A DNA stretch of 64,000 nt from DASUAL01 sp035763805 (GCA_035763805.1 DASUAL010000014.1:7595-71594), one strand, 5' to 3'. Shown: positions 1 through 8,761, counted from the stretch's first letter. Made by a program: numbers and translations. Notes: a model not told the origin generated them from the letters alone.

Positions 1-428
1 TCCGCGATCAGCATCAGAACCGGTGGGCGGAACGTGAGCCGCAGCCCCCCCGCGGCGTTCGTGACGATCAGCGTGCGGACGCCAAGGTGGGCGAACACGC
101 GTACCGGGAGCGCGGCGACCGCCGGGGGGTGCCCTTCATAAAGATGGAAGCGGCCGCTCTGCACGAGCACCGCTACGCCCTCGAGCGTCCCGGCGACGAG
201 CTCGCCCTTGTGCCCCGGGGCGCCGGGCTGCGGGAAGCCAGGGATTGCGGAATGCGGAATGCGGAATGCGGAATGCACCTCATCCGCCAGCGACCCCAGA
301 CCAGAACCCAGGACAATGGCCACGCTGGGCCGCAAGTCGCCCAGGCGCCGTCGGACGGCATCGGTCGCCTCGCTGACCAGCTTGCTCACTTCGCCGCCAG
401 CCGCATCACCCGTTTCCGCAATCCGCAT
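1..428 (-). CDS. pnp: Purine nucleoside phosphorylase, 5' part (cut by window edge)
   Basis: Cleaves purine nucleosides with phosphate to free base and ribose-1-phosphate in the cytoplasm. The reading frame runs off position 1, so only about 142 N-terminal residues are present. Family motifs are in order: IVLGSGLGSLAD (phosphate loop), GHKGELVAGTLEG, SGRFHLYEGH and LIVTNAAGG. It is the last visible gene of the 5'-nucleotidase / add / nupC run. The best start is ATG at 428, which lies inside a heptamer repeat array just after the nupC stop; GTG at 389 is an alternative. The segment between LADEV and IPGFP is abnormal: it reads HSAFRIPHSA, encoded by four copies of a 7-bp repeat, but the frame stays open. 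The family call is secure from the motifs; the substrate range is inferred. Confidence 0.9.
   Translation of the reverse strand, partial: MRIAETGDAAGGEVSKLVSEATDAVRRRLGDLRPSVAIVLGSGLGSLADEVHSAFRIPHSAIPGFPQPGAPGHKGELVAGTLEGVAVLVQSGRFHLYEGHPPAVAALPVRVFAHLGVRTLIVTNAAGGLRLTFRPPVLMLIA
244..276. repeat. Heptamer repeat array inside pnp
   Basis: Four direct copies of TGCGGAA (246-273) with partial flanking copies. The array is in frame in pnp and encodes the loop HSAFRIPHSA. The arm at 414-445 is its inverted counterpart, about 140 bp away. Confidence 0.85.
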
Positions 429-445
429 TCCGCATTCCGCATTAG
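414..445. repeat. Heptamer repeat arm at the nupC/pnp junction
   Basis: About four heptamers of the form CCGCATT/CCGCAAT, the inverse orientation of the array at 244-276. It covers the nupC stop codon (442-444) and supplies the likely pnp ATG (428-426). The two arms could pair in RNA or in single-stranded DNA. Confidence 0.8.
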
Positions 446-1788
446 ATCAGCATCCCCGCGATCGACGCGCTCATCAACGCCGCGAGGTTGCCGGCGATCA
501 TCGCCCGCAGGCCCAAGCGAGAGAGATCGGAGCGCCGCTGCGGGGCGAGGCCGCCGATGCCGCCGATCTGGATCGCGATGGACGAGAAGTTGGCGAAGCC
601 GAGCAGGCAATAGGTCGTCATCACGGCCGCCTTGGGGCTCATGACGAGGCCGGTGCCGAGCTGCCGGGCGAAGTCCGCGTACGCGACGAACTCGTTGAGC
701 ACCGTCTTTTCGCCGATGAACGCGCCCACCGTAGCGGCGTCGGCGAGCGGTACGCCCATGAGCACGGTCAGCGGCGTCAGGGCTTTGCCGAGGAGCCACT
801 GCATGGTGACCTCCGGGTGGCCAAACAGCCCGCCGACCCACGACACGCCGAAGTTGAGGAGCGCCACGAGGGCGACGAACGCCATCAGCATCGCGGCGAC
901 GTTGATTGCGAGCTGCACGCCCGTCGCGGCGCCGGAGGCGGCGGCGTCGATCACGTTCGCCTCCTGCTTCTGGACGGCCACGTGCAGCGTGCCCCGCGTT
1001 TCGGGAGTATCGGTTTCCGGGAGCAGCATCTTGGAGAGGATCAGTCCGGCCGGCGCGTTCATCACGCTCGCCGTGAGCAGGTGGCCCGCGATGTCGGGGA
1101 AGTAGCCCTTGAGCATGCCCACGTACGCCGCCATCACGCCACCCGCCACGGTAGCGAACCCCCCGACCATCACGGTGTTGAGCTCGGATCGCGTCATCCG
1201 CCCGACGAACGGCTTGATCAGGAGGGGCGCTTCGGTCTGCCCGAGGAAGATGTTCCCCGCGGCCGACAGCGTCTCGGCGCCCGAGGTGCGGAGCGTTTTC
1301 TGCATCACCCACGCAATGCCCTTCACCACCCACTGCATGACGTTGAGGTAGTAGAGGACGGTCATGAGGGAAGAGAAAAAGATGATGGTGGGCAGAACGT
1401 TGAAGGCGAAGTAGGCGCCGGTCTGCGCGACACCCGTGGCCCCGCCGGCGAGCGGCACCTCGTTCTGGACGAGGTTGCCGAAGACGAACCGCGCACCTTG
1501 CTCCTGGAACGACAACAGCCGGACGACGAGGTCGTTCGCGCCTGCGAACAGCGCGCGGCCCAGTCCCGTCTTGAGCACGATCACGCCGAAGATGAACTGG
1601 AGCAGCACCCCCGCACCGACCATGCGCCAGTTGATGCGCTTGCGGTCGTACGAAATGAGGTACGCGATGCCGAGCATCGTCGCGATCCCGACGAGACCGA
1701 TCAGCCGTTCGAGCAGCGGGGTGTCGAGCCCACCGCGCGCTTGCGCCAGCCGCTCCGCCGCCGTCTGCAGCAACCAAAGCCCGGTCAT
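442..1788 (-). CDS. nupC: NupC-type concentrative nucleoside transporter
   Basis: Inner-membrane cation-coupled nucleoside importer (CNT family) of 448 residues, a usual length. Visible features are the N-terminal membrane segment LIGLVGIATMLGIAYLI, the conserved GQTEAPLLIKP core, the later EFVAY segment of the transport domain, and many hydrophobic segments. The ATG at 1788 overlaps the add stop (ATGA), so translation is probably coupled. It lies between adenosine deaminase and purine nucleoside phosphorylase, so imported purine nucleosides would be degraded at once. Substrate preference cannot be read from the sequence; purine nucleosides are inferred from context. Confidence 0.92.
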   Translation of the reverse strand: MTGLWLLQTAAERLAQARGGLDTPLLERLIGLVGIATMLGIAYLISYDRKRINWRMVGAGVLLQFIFGVIVLKTGLGRALFAGANDLVVRLLSFQEQGARFVFGNLVQNEVPLAGGATGVAQTGAYFAFNVLPTIIFFSSLMTVLYYLNVMQWVVKGIAWVMQKTLRTSGAETLSAAGNIFLGQTEAPLLIKPFVGRMTRSELNTVMVGGFATVAGGVMAAYVGMLKGYFPDIAGHLLTASVMNAPAGLILSKMLLPETDTPETRGTLHVAVQKQEANVIDAAASGAATGVQLAINVAAMLMAFVALVALLNFGVSWVGGLFGHPEVTMQWLLGKALTPLTVLMGVPLADAATVGAFIGEKTVLNEFVAYADFARQLGTGLVMSPKAAVMTTYCLLGFANFSSIAIQIGGIGGLAPQRRSDLSRLGLRAMIAGNLAALMSASIAGMLI

Positions 1789-3029
1789 TGCACTGCCTCC
1801 AGTTCGCTCTGGACCCGCGAGACCAATGCGACCTTTTCGTAGTCGGGGAGAAACGCGCTCTCGCAGGCGTTGAGCACCACCCGCGCGAGCTCGTCCGCGC
1901 CGAGCCCCAGCCCTGCGTGGGCGAGGAAGTACTCGTCGGTGAGTGTGATGCCGTCCATGAGACGGCCGTCGGTATTGAGCGTGACTCGCACGCCGCGATC
2001 GAGGTAGCGCTTGAAGGGGTGCTCCCCGATGGACGCGACCGTACGGGTGTGGAGATTGCTCGTGAGGCACATCTCGAGGGGGATGCCGCGCACCGCGACA
2101 TATTCCAGCAGCGCGGGGTCCTCACCGAGGCGCGTCCCGTGCCCGATGCGCCGCGCTCCGCACTCGTGCAACGCTTGATGGATCGACGCCGGTCCGTCCC
2201 CTTCTCCCGCATGACAGGTGCAGGCGAGCCCCTGCTGCGCCGCGTATTCGAACGCCGCGCGGTGCTCCCGCGCAGGGTGCCCACGCTCCGCGCCCGCCAG
2301 ATCGAACGCGACGACGCCCGCGGTCCGATATGTCGCCGCGGCGCGGGCGAGCTCGAGCGACACGGCGGGCGCGAGCGTCCGAATCCCGCAAACGATCAGC
2401 CCCGCCTTGGTCCCCGTCTCCGCCTCGGCTCGCTTGATCCCCGCGAGCGGTGCCTCGATCGACTGGGTGAGCGTGAGCGCGGGCCGGTGCAGCGCCGGCG
2501 AGTATCGGACCTCGACGTAGCGCACGTTCTCCGCCGCCACGTCCTGCACGAACTCGTAGGCGATTCGCTCCAGTGCCTCCGCTGTCTGCATGACCGAGAG
2601 CGTGATCTCGAACTTGGTGAGATACTCCTCGAGGCTGCGCGAGCCCTTCACCGAGAGCGCCTGCGTCAACGCGTCGGGGGTGTCCGCGGGCAGCCGCACG
2701 CCCTGAGCGCGCCCGAGCTCGAGCATCGTCTGCGGCCGCAGGCAGCCGTCGAGGTGCACGTGGAGCTCGGCTTTGGGCCAGCGCCGCAGGCCCTCCTTGG
2801 AGAGGCGGCGGGGGCCGCGCCGGGCGGTCACAACGACGCGGAACACCCCGCCACCCTCGCCGACCGGGTCCCCCGCGTCCACCGGACGCCCGACCCCGTC
2901 GGTGGCGTATGCCGCGCCGCTCGCCAGCAGCCCGGCGAGCTCGCGGTCGAGCGCTTCCACGGCGTCGCGCACCGTCGCGCCCCGCGCGACCGTCACCGGG
3001 TGCTCATTGACGAAGACGCGCAGACTCAC
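1785..3029 (-). CDS. add: Adenosine deaminase with N-terminal ubiquitin-fold-like domain
   Basis: Hydrolyses adenosine or deoxyadenosine to inosine or deoxyinosine. The catalytic domain (about residues 80-414) has the metal-site motif AELHVHLDG, then TCHAGEG, RRIGHGTRL and LNTDGRLMDG. The last motif resembles the actinobacterial NTDNRLMS form rather than the NTDDP form of E. coli. Residues 1-70 are extra: a small domain with beta-grasp features (VFVNEHPVTVARGATVRDAV ... GEGGGVFRVVV) resembling ThiS/MoaD-like folds but with no C-terminal Gly-Gly. Start is GTG 3029, overlapping the 5'-nucleotidase stop (GTGA); the stop overlaps nupC. The enzyme call is strong. The N-terminal fold is inferred by eye. 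Confidence 0.92.
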   Translation of the reverse strand: MSLRVFVNEHPVTVARGATVRDAVEALDRELAGLLASGAAYATDGVGRPVDAGDPVGEGGGVFRVVVTARRGPRRLSKEGLRRWPKAELHVHLDGCLRPQTMLELGRAQGVRLPADTPDALTQALSVKGSRSLEEYLTKFEITLSVMQTAEALERIAYEFVQDVAAENVRYVEVRYSPALHRPALTLTQSIEAPLAGIKRAEAETGTKAGLIVCGIRTLAPAVSLELARAAATYRTAGVVAFDLAGAERGHPAREHRAAFEYAAQQGLACTCHAGEGDGPASIHQALHECGARRIGHGTRLGEDPALLEYVAVRGIPLEMCLTSNLHTRTVASIGEHPFKRYLDRGVRVTLNTDGRLMDGITLTDEYFLAHAGLGLGADELARVVLNACESAFLPDYEKVALVSRVQSELEAVQ

Positions 3030-6000
3030 CGACCGGTCCGGTGGATCCGTTCGTCCGTCGGCGCCTCCACCGGCTGCCGGAGCACGGCGAGGTACTGGAT
3101 CAGCGCGTCCAAGTCCAGGATCCCCAGGTCTTCGGGCGTCAACCCGCTGAGCATGGCATAGCCGCTGCCGCCGCTGGCGACGAAATCGTTCACGGCGAGC
3201 GTATACGCCCGCTTGTCGTCGATGCCCCGCCCCCCGCCGTTCGCCAGCCTGACCTTGGTGATCCGGTCGCCGACGCGCCTACGCGGATCGTACCACAGTT
3301 CGACGCCCGAGACATGCGCGGCGGCGTCGTCGCGCGACACCGCGTGCTCCAGCACCTGCTTGAGCACTTTCCCGGGGACCGCGAGCCGCACCAGCCGGTT
3401 TTGGAACGGGTGGACCTGGTACAGGTCCCCGTAGGTCACCGTGCCGCCGGGGAGATCGGCCCGGATGCCGCTGCTGTTCATGAGCGCCACATCGGCCTTC
3501 GCAATGTTGCGCTGCGCGTCCGCGATCAGGCGGCCGAGGCTGTACTCCTCGCCCGCACGGCGCAGCGCAACCTTGATCCGCGCCACGGGGCGGCGGGTGA
3601 TGTTCTCGACGGCCTGCTGATAGCTGCGCAGCGTGTCGGCGAGCGCGGGGTCGGGGCGGACCTGGTCGGCGTAGGGCGTCTCGATCCGGGCGCGCACTTC
3701 GCGCCCCGTCCCGCGGACGCGCACGAAGTCCACGACTGCGATACCCGAGCCGCTCGACCACGCCTGCACGATGGGGATCCCGTTCACCACGGTGTTCACA
3801 AGCGAGTGAGTGTGCCCGCTCACGATGAGGTCTACCGAGCCCGAATCGAGTCCGCGGGCGATGTCGAGGACCTCGCCTCGACAGGCCGAGGCCGGGACCG
3901 GCCCTGGTCCCTCCGCCCGATCGCAGAACCCGCCTTCGTGCGCCACCACGATGACGTAGTCGGCCGCCGCCCGCGCGCGCGGGAGCACGTTGCGCACCGC
4001 CGCCGCGCCGTCCCCGAACGCGAGCCCCCGCACCTGCCGGGGCGCGGTGCTCGTCGGCGTAGTCCGGAGGGCGAGCCCGATCACCGCGATCTTGAGGCTG
4101 CCCCGCTCGATCAGCGTCCACGGCTCGGCCCAGTCGGGGCGCGCGCTGCCGGTGGCGTCGGTGATGTTCGCGGCCAGGAACCGGTAGCGCGCGCCCGCCA
4201 TGCGGGCGCGCAGCGTGTCCACCGACCAGTCGAACTCGTGGTTGCCGATCGCGGCGGCGTCGACCCCGAACGCGTTGAACGCCGCAATGACCGGCCGGCC
4301 GTAACTGAAGCTCGAGAGCAGCGTTCCCTGCATTTCGTCGCCCGCGTCGAGGCGGACCGTGGTGCAGCCGCACGCGCGGGCGAGCGAGTCGAGCCACGGC
4401 TTCAACGCCACCGCGCCGCCCACCAGTCGGCCCCGGGACCACGGCCAAATGCGAGCCTCGAGGGCCCCGTGGAAGTCGTTGATGGCGAGGACCCGTAGCA
4501 CCGTGCTGTCCTTCTCGCTCACCGGCGGCGCCGCGGGCGCGAACGCGAGGCGCACCGCCTCCCGTGCGGGCGTGGGTGCGATCGACCAGCTCGGCACGTA
4601 GTAGGCGCTCGCCGCGAGCGCACCCGTTTTACGGATCTCCTCGGTGAGGAGATCGCGAATCGACTCGCCTCGGTCGTACACGACGCGCGCGCCTTGGAGC
4701 ATGGCGTACCCGCCGCCACCCGCCTGGCGGTAGCTGTTGAGCGCCAGCGTGAAGCTATCGCCGGGCGCCACCGGCCGGCCGCGGAACGACAGGCCCCGGA
4801 TGCGCTGCCCGGGCGGCTGCGATAGGTCGATGTTGTAGGTGACCCCGCTCACCACGTCGAAGTTGAACCCCGGCACGCTGTCGTTGATGATCGGGCTGCC
4901 TGGCCGATACGTGCGGTAATAACGGGCCGACTGCTCGAGGTACGCCTTCAGCTGCGCCCCCGAGATGCGTACCGCGCGCAGGGTGTTCTCGTACGGATAG
5001 GCTCCGGCGACGTCCCGGATGCGCACTTCTCCTTCGGGCAGCCCGGCGTTGAGATCGAAGTCCGCCGCGGCCGACAGCTCCGCCCCGGCGCGGCGGCGCT
5101 GCACCTCGTTGATGAAGTCGAGAAGCGGCGTGTCCTCCGCCCGGCCGAAGCGCGCCGCGAAGCCGGGGCCCGCCGTGCCCAGCGGTGTAGCCGCCCACGC
5201 GCGCACCCGTTCGTGCGCTGGGTGGAAGCGCCGGACGAGGCGCGGCTGCTCCGGCACGGTCGCGAGCGGGATCAAGTCCGAGCGCACCGACGCAACCCGG
5301 TACCGGTCCGTACCCGTTCCCCCTTCCCCCTCCCCCCGCACGAGCCAGACGTGCACCGCCACGAGGCTCAGGGCGCCGTGCTTCGGCTGCACGAAGTGCA
5401 CGCCGTTGGCGACGGAGTCGCGCAGCTCGCGGTGGCTGTGTCCCACGATCACCAGGTCCGGCCGGGGCACCACGCTCGCCAGCCTCAGCGCGGCGTTCTC
5501 AGCTCCCACGCCCGCGGTATCGTACGAGGACGGCTCACCCAGCCCGCTGTGAATGAGCACCACCTTCAGGTCCACGCCCGCCTGCTCCAGGCGGCGCAGC
5601 GCCGGCGCGGCTGTCTCCTCGATCGGCCGCACGCGCACCCGCCCCGCGACGTGTGTCCGGTTCCACACCATCACACCGGGCGTGGTGAACGCGGTGACGC
5701 CGATCTTCACGCCGCCCCGCTGGATCACGGCGTGGGGCGCGTACATCAACGTGTCGCTCGTCCCCTTGAAGATGTTGGCTGAGAGGTAGCGATAGGTCGC
5801 GTCCTCAACCGCGCGCCCGAGGACGTCCAGGCCGAAGTCAAACTCGTGGTTCCCGGGGGTCGCCGCGTCATACTGCATCGCGTTGAGCGCGTCTACGACC
5901 GGGTGCGGGCGCTGGAGGTCCTGCCCGGCGAAATAGGCGGCGAACAGGTTGCCCTGAATCAGGTCGCCCGCGTCGAGCAGGACGACCTGGTCGGGGTACT

Positions 6001-6196
6001 GCGCGCGCAGGGTCTCGAGGATCGTGGCCGCGCGCGCCAAGCCGCCCGGCGCGACCGCGTCACGGACGTAGTCCCAGCCGAGCACGCGGCCGTGCACGTC
6101 GGTCGTGGCGACGATGAGGAGGTGCGCGGTGTCGGGAGCGGTGGGAGGAGGGGCGAGCGGTGAGATGGCGAACAGCAGCGCCAGGACGAGGTGCAT
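3026..6196 (-). CDS. Tandem-duplicated 5'-nucleotidase / UshA-like phosphoesterase
   Basis: Exported 1056-residue protein with two complete 5'-nucleotidase modules in one chain, about twice the usual family length. The signal peptide is MHLVLALLFAISPLA. Module 1 has TTDVHGRV (about 31-38), LLDAGDLIQG, TPGNHEFDFG and VGHSHREL, then a C-terminal substrate domain. Module 2 starts near 555 with LAINDFHGALEA, LDAGDEMQG, IGNHEFDW and SGHTHSLV, and ends with a second C-terminal domain (MNSSGIRADLPGG, YQVHPFQNR). Both metal sites look intact. It probably removes phosphate from nucleotides in the periplasm. It is first in the nucleoside operon and divergent from phoB. A short run of C-rich 7-bp units (5318-5338) adds a Gly/Glu-rich loop in module 1. 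Confidence 0.9.
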   Translation of the reverse strand: MHLVLALLFAISPLAPPPTAPDTAHLLIVATTDVHGRVLGWDYVRDAVAPGGLARAATILETLRAQYPDQVVLLDAGDLIQGNLFAAYFAGQDLQRPHPVVDALNAMQYDAATPGNHEFDFGLDVLGRAVEDATYRYLSANIFKGTSDTLMYAPHAVIQRGGVKIGVTAFTTPGVMVWNRTHVAGRVRVRPIEETAAPALRRLEQAGVDLKVVLIHSGLGEPSSYDTAGVGAENAALRLASVVPRPDLVIVGHSHRELRDSVANGVHFVQPKHGALSLVAVHVWLVRGEGEGGTGTDRYRVASVRSDLIPLATVPEQPRLVRRFHPAHERVRAWAATPLGTAGPGFAARFGRAEDTPLLDFINEVQRRRAGAELSAAADFDLNAGLPEGEVRIRDVAGAYPYENTLRAVRISGAQLKAYLEQSARYYRTYRPGSPIINDSVPGFNFDVVSGVTYNIDLSQPPGQRIRGLSFRGRPVAPGDSFTLALNSYRQAGGGGYAMLQGARVVYDRGESIRDLLTEEIRKTGALAASAYYVPSWSIAPTPAREAVRLAFAPAAPPVSEKDSTVLRVLAINDFHGALEARIWPWSRGRLVGGAVALKPWLDSLARACGCTTVRLDAGDEMQGTLLSSFSYGRPVIAAFNAFGVDAAAIGNHEFDWSVDTLRARMAGARYRFLAANITDATGSARPDWAEPWTLIERGSLKIAVIGLALRTTPTSTAPRQVRGLAFGDGAAAVRNVLPRARAAADYVIVVAHEGGFCDRAEGPGPVPASACRGEVLDIARGLDSGSVDLIVSGHTHSLVNTVVNGIPIVQAWSSGSGIAVVDFVRVRGTGREVRARIETPYADQVRPDPALADTLRSYQQAVENITRRPVARIKVALRRAGEEYSLGRLIADAQRNIAKADVALMNSSGIRADLPGGTVTYGDLYQVHPFQNRLVRLAVPGKVLKQVLEHAVSRDDAAAHVSGVELWYDPRRRVGDRITKVRLANGGGRGIDDKRAYTLAVNDFVASGGSGYAMLSGLTPEDLGILDLDALIQYLAVLRQPVEAPTDERIHRTGR
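5318..5338. repeat. Short 7-bp-period C-rich repeat in the 5'-nucleotidase gene
   Basis: Three consecutive units TTCCCCC, TTCCCCC, TCCCCCC. On the coding strand they give part of the loop RGEGEGGTGTDRY, which looks longer than the corresponding family segment. In frame. Confidence 0.5.
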
Positions 6197-6249
6197 AGTG
6201 CGCAGAAAATTGCCAAGGCGCCGTCGAATACGCTACCTTCTGTCACCGC

Positions 6250-6966
6250 ATGGCCGAATCCCACCGCGTGCTGGTCGTCGACGACGAGGCCGACATCACG
6301 GCGCTCGTCGCTTACCACCTCGCGAAGGCGGGATACCGTGTCACGACCGCGGCGACCGGCCCCGACGCACTCTCGGCCGCGCGCGAAGAGCGACCCGATC
6401 TGGTCATCCTCGACCTGATGCTGCCTGGCGTATCGGGGTACGACGTCCTCGCCGAGCTGCGCCGCAGGGAAGAGACGAAGGAGATCGGGATCATCCTCCT
6501 CACCGCCCGGAAGGAGGAGCCCGACCGCATCAAGGGGTTGACGCTCGGCGCCGACGACTACCTCCCCAAGCCGTTTTCTCCCCAGGAGCTCGTGCTGCGC
6601 GTGGGCGCCGTGCTGCGGCGGCTCGCCGCACCCGCCGTCGCCGCCGGGGGCGTGCTCACGGCCGGGTCGATCGTGCTGGACCGGACCGCGCACCGCGTCA
6701 CGGTGAACGGCGCCGAGGTCGAGCTCACCGCCACCGAGTTCAAGCTGCTCCGGACGCTGCTGGAGCGTGAAGGGCGGGTCCAGAGCCGCGCGCAGCTGCT
6801 CGAGGCGGTGTGGCAGGCGCAACCCGACATTCAGACCCGCACCGTGGATATGCACGTGCAGCGCTTACGACAGAAACTGGGGCCCTCCGGCGAGTGCATC
6901 GAGACGGTGCGCGGCGCGGGCTACCGCTTCCGCCGGCCCGAGACGCGCACCCGGAAACGCCCCTGA
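6250..6966 (+). CDS. phoB: PhoB-type response regulator
   Basis: OmpR/PhoB-family transcription factor of 238 residues. The receiver domain (about 4-120) has the acidic pair VVDDEAD, the phospho-acceptor in LVILDLMLPG, LLTARK and the conserved lysine in YLPKPFSP. The winged-helix domain (about 140-232) shows LTATEFKLLRTLL and TVDMHVQRLRQKLG. The gene is followed directly by a PhoR-type kinase. With pst genes and PhoB-box-like repeats downstream, this is very probably the phosphate regulator. It starts at ATG 6250, only 53 bp from the divergent 5'-nucleotidase. Confidence 0.93.
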   Translation: MAESHRVLVVDDEADITALVAYHLAKAGYRVTTAATGPDALSAAREERPDLVILDLMLPGVSGYDVLAELRRREETKEIGIILLTARKEEPDRIKGLTLGADDYLPKPFSPQELVLRVGAVLRRLAAPAVAAGGVLTAGSIVLDRTAHRVTVNGAEVELTATEFKLLRTLLEREGRVQSRAQLLEAVWQAQPDIQTRTVDMHVQRLRQKLGPSGECIETVRGAGYRFRRPETRTRKRP

Positions 6967-8690
6967 AGCTCGCGACGCGGCTGTTCATCGCGACGAGCCT
7001 GCTGGTCGCCGCCGTGGTGGTGACGCTGATTGTTTCGGCAGACCAGGTCCTGCGCCGGCACCTGGAGGACGAGATCGGGCGCGGGCTCGAGCGGGAGGCG
7101 CGTCTCGTGGCGGCGTTATTGCCGCCGGACACGCTGCGCTGGCCCGACGCCGCACGGGAGTTCGGCGCGCTGATCGGGCATCGGGTGACGCTGGTCGGCC
7201 GCGATGGGCGCGTCCGCGGCGACACCGAATTCGACCGCGCGGCGCTGGCCCAGCTCGAGAACCACGCCGGACGGCCGGAGATCCGGGACGCGCGGGACCG
7301 CAGCGTCGGGCGCTCGGAGCGGCTCAGCGCCTCCACCAACGAGCGCCAGCTCTATGTGGCCGTGCGCGGCGGGCCGGCGGATCTCGCCGCGGTCCGCGTG
7401 TCCACGACTCTCGCGACGGTGGACGCCCAAGTCCACGCGGTGCAGCGCGCCGTCGCCTTCGCCGGGCTCGCGGCGCTCCTCGCCGCCGCCGGAATCGCGT
7501 GGCTGCTCGCCCGCGAGCTGGCGAGGCCCCTTGTCCAGCTCGCCGACGCCGCCCGGGCCATTGCCGAGGGGCGCCCCCCGGCGTTCCCCGACTCGACGGT
7601 CCCCGAGGTGTCCCGGCACATCTTGGCCCTCCGCGCCATGCATCACGAGCTCGATCGGCGCTTCGACGACCTGAGGAGCGAGCGGGAGGAGATGGCGACG
7701 CTGATCGAGACGATGGCGGACGGCGTGCTCGCGGCGGACCCGCGTGGGCGTATCCTGACGCTCAACGCCGCGGCGCGGCGGCTCCTGGGCTACGGCGCCG
7801 GCGACTCGCTCCCGCCGCTCGCCGAGCTCTTCCACGACAAGCGCGCGCGCGATCTCGTGAACGCCATCTTCGCCGGCAGCGACGCCGAGCCGGTCGACCT
7901 CGAGCTCGGGAACAGCGCATTTCTCGTCACGGGCCGATCACTCCCGAACGGCGGCGCGCTGCTCGTAGTCCGGGACGTCACCGAGCTGCGGCGGCTCGAG
8001 ACGGTGCGCCGGGATTTCGTCGCCAACGTGTCGCACGAGCTGAAGACGCCGCTCACGGTGATCGCCGGCTACGCCGAGACCCTCGCGGCTGAAGCCGGAG
8101 CCGCCAGCCAGACGCAGCACTTCGCACAGATCATCCTGAACAGCGCCCATCGCATGCAGTCGCTCGTGGACGACCTGCTCGACCTTTCGCGCATCGAGTC
8201 GGGCCACTGGCAGCCCGAGCCCGAGCGGGTGGACGTCGCGGCAGCTGCGCGCGAGGCCTGGACCCCGTTCGCCCTCCGCGCCGGGGAGCAGCAGGTCGCC
8301 TTCAGCGTCGACGTCGCCCCGCAGGCCCAGGCCGTCACCGCGGATCCCGACGCCGTCCGCCAGATCTTCACGAACCTGTTCGACAACGCGCTGCGCCATA
8401 CGCCCGCGGGCGGCCGGATCCACGTCACCGCCCGGGTCGAGCGCGGCCGCGTCGCGGTCGCCGTGGCGGACACCGGGACAGGGATCGCGCCCGAGCACCT
8501 GCCCCGCATCTTCGAGCGCTTCTACCGCGCCGACCGGGCGCGCTCCCGCCAGCACGGCGGCACGGGGCTGGGCCTCGCGATCGTGAAGCATCTGGTCGAA
8601 GCGCATCGGGGGCGGGTAGCAGCGGAGAGCCGCCTGGGACAAGGGACCACCGTCCACGTGTATTTCCCGGCGGAGCCGTCAGGCACGTAG
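6963..8690 (+). CDS. phoR: PhoR-type sensor histidine kinase
   Basis: Membrane sensor kinase, partner of the adjacent PhoB. Order of parts: membrane segment FIATSLLVAAVVVTLIV, a periplasmic region of about 130 residues, a second membrane segment near AFAGLAALLAAAGIAWLLA, HAMP, a PAS domain (TMADGVLAADPRGRILTLN), HisKA with VSHELKTPL, and HATPase with NLFDNALRHTP, VADTGTGIAPEHL and GGTGLGLAIVKHL. The protein logically begins at CTG 6963, in the CTGA overlap with the phoB stop (reads LKLATRLF). The next in-frame conventional start is GTG 6894, which would overlap phoB by 73 nt. The start is therefore unresolved. Confidence 0.9.
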   Translation: MKLATRLFIATSLLVAAVVVTLIVSADQVLRRHLEDEIGRGLEREARLVAALLPPDTLRWPDAAREFGALIGHRVTLVGRDGRVRGDTEFDRAALAQLENHAGRPEIRDARDRSVGRSERLSASTNERQLYVAVRGGPADLAAVRVSTTLATVDAQVHAVQRAVAFAGLAALLAAAGIAWLLARELARPLVQLADAARAIAEGRPPAFPDSTVPEVSRHILALRAMHHELDRRFDDLRSEREEMATLIETMADGVLAADPRGRILTLNAAARRLLGYGAGDSLPPLAELFHDKRARDLVNAIFAGSDAEPVDLELGNSAFLVTGRSLPNGGALLVVRDVTELRRLETVRRDFVANVSHELKTPLTVIAGYAETLAAEAGAASQTQHFAQIILNSAHRMQSLVDDLLDLSRIESGHWQPEPERVDVAAAAREAWTPFALRAGEQQVAFSVDVAPQAQAVTADPDAVRQIFTNLFDNALRHTPAGGRIHVTARVERGRVAVAVADTGTGIAPEHLPRIFERFYRADRARSRQHGGTGLGLAIVKHLVEAHRGRVAAESRLGQGTTVHVYFPAEPSGT

Positions 8691-8699
8691 TCAGGCGGC

Positions 8700-8717
8700 C
8701 GTTACACGATCGTCACC
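8700..8717 (+). promoter_or_regulatory. PhoB-box-like direct repeat upstream of glycosyltransferase
   Basis: Two 7-bp half sites spaced by 4 bp, CGTTACA-CGAT-CGTCACC, with the 11-bp period of known Pho boxes. It ends 44 bp before GTG 8762. Three related sites occur at 10574, 14954 and 17361. Confidence 0.6.
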
Positions 8718-8761
8718 CGGGCGTCGTTCCGGCTTGACGTTGCCTGTTGATCGTTAGGGGC

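Noticed and set aside
231..300. Apparent frame shift in pnp at the heptamer array
   Set aside because: Careful base counting shows four copies keep the frame and the protein continues normally into IPGFP and GHKG.
208..1842. Long open frame on the plus strand opposite nupC
   Set aside because: Composition is Arg/His/Glu-rich with no motifs, and the opposite strand encodes a clear transporter.
6220..6243. Possible PhoB box between the 5'-nucleotidase and phoB
   Set aside because: Only one half site (TGTCACC) is good and the spacing to the other is 10 rather than 11.
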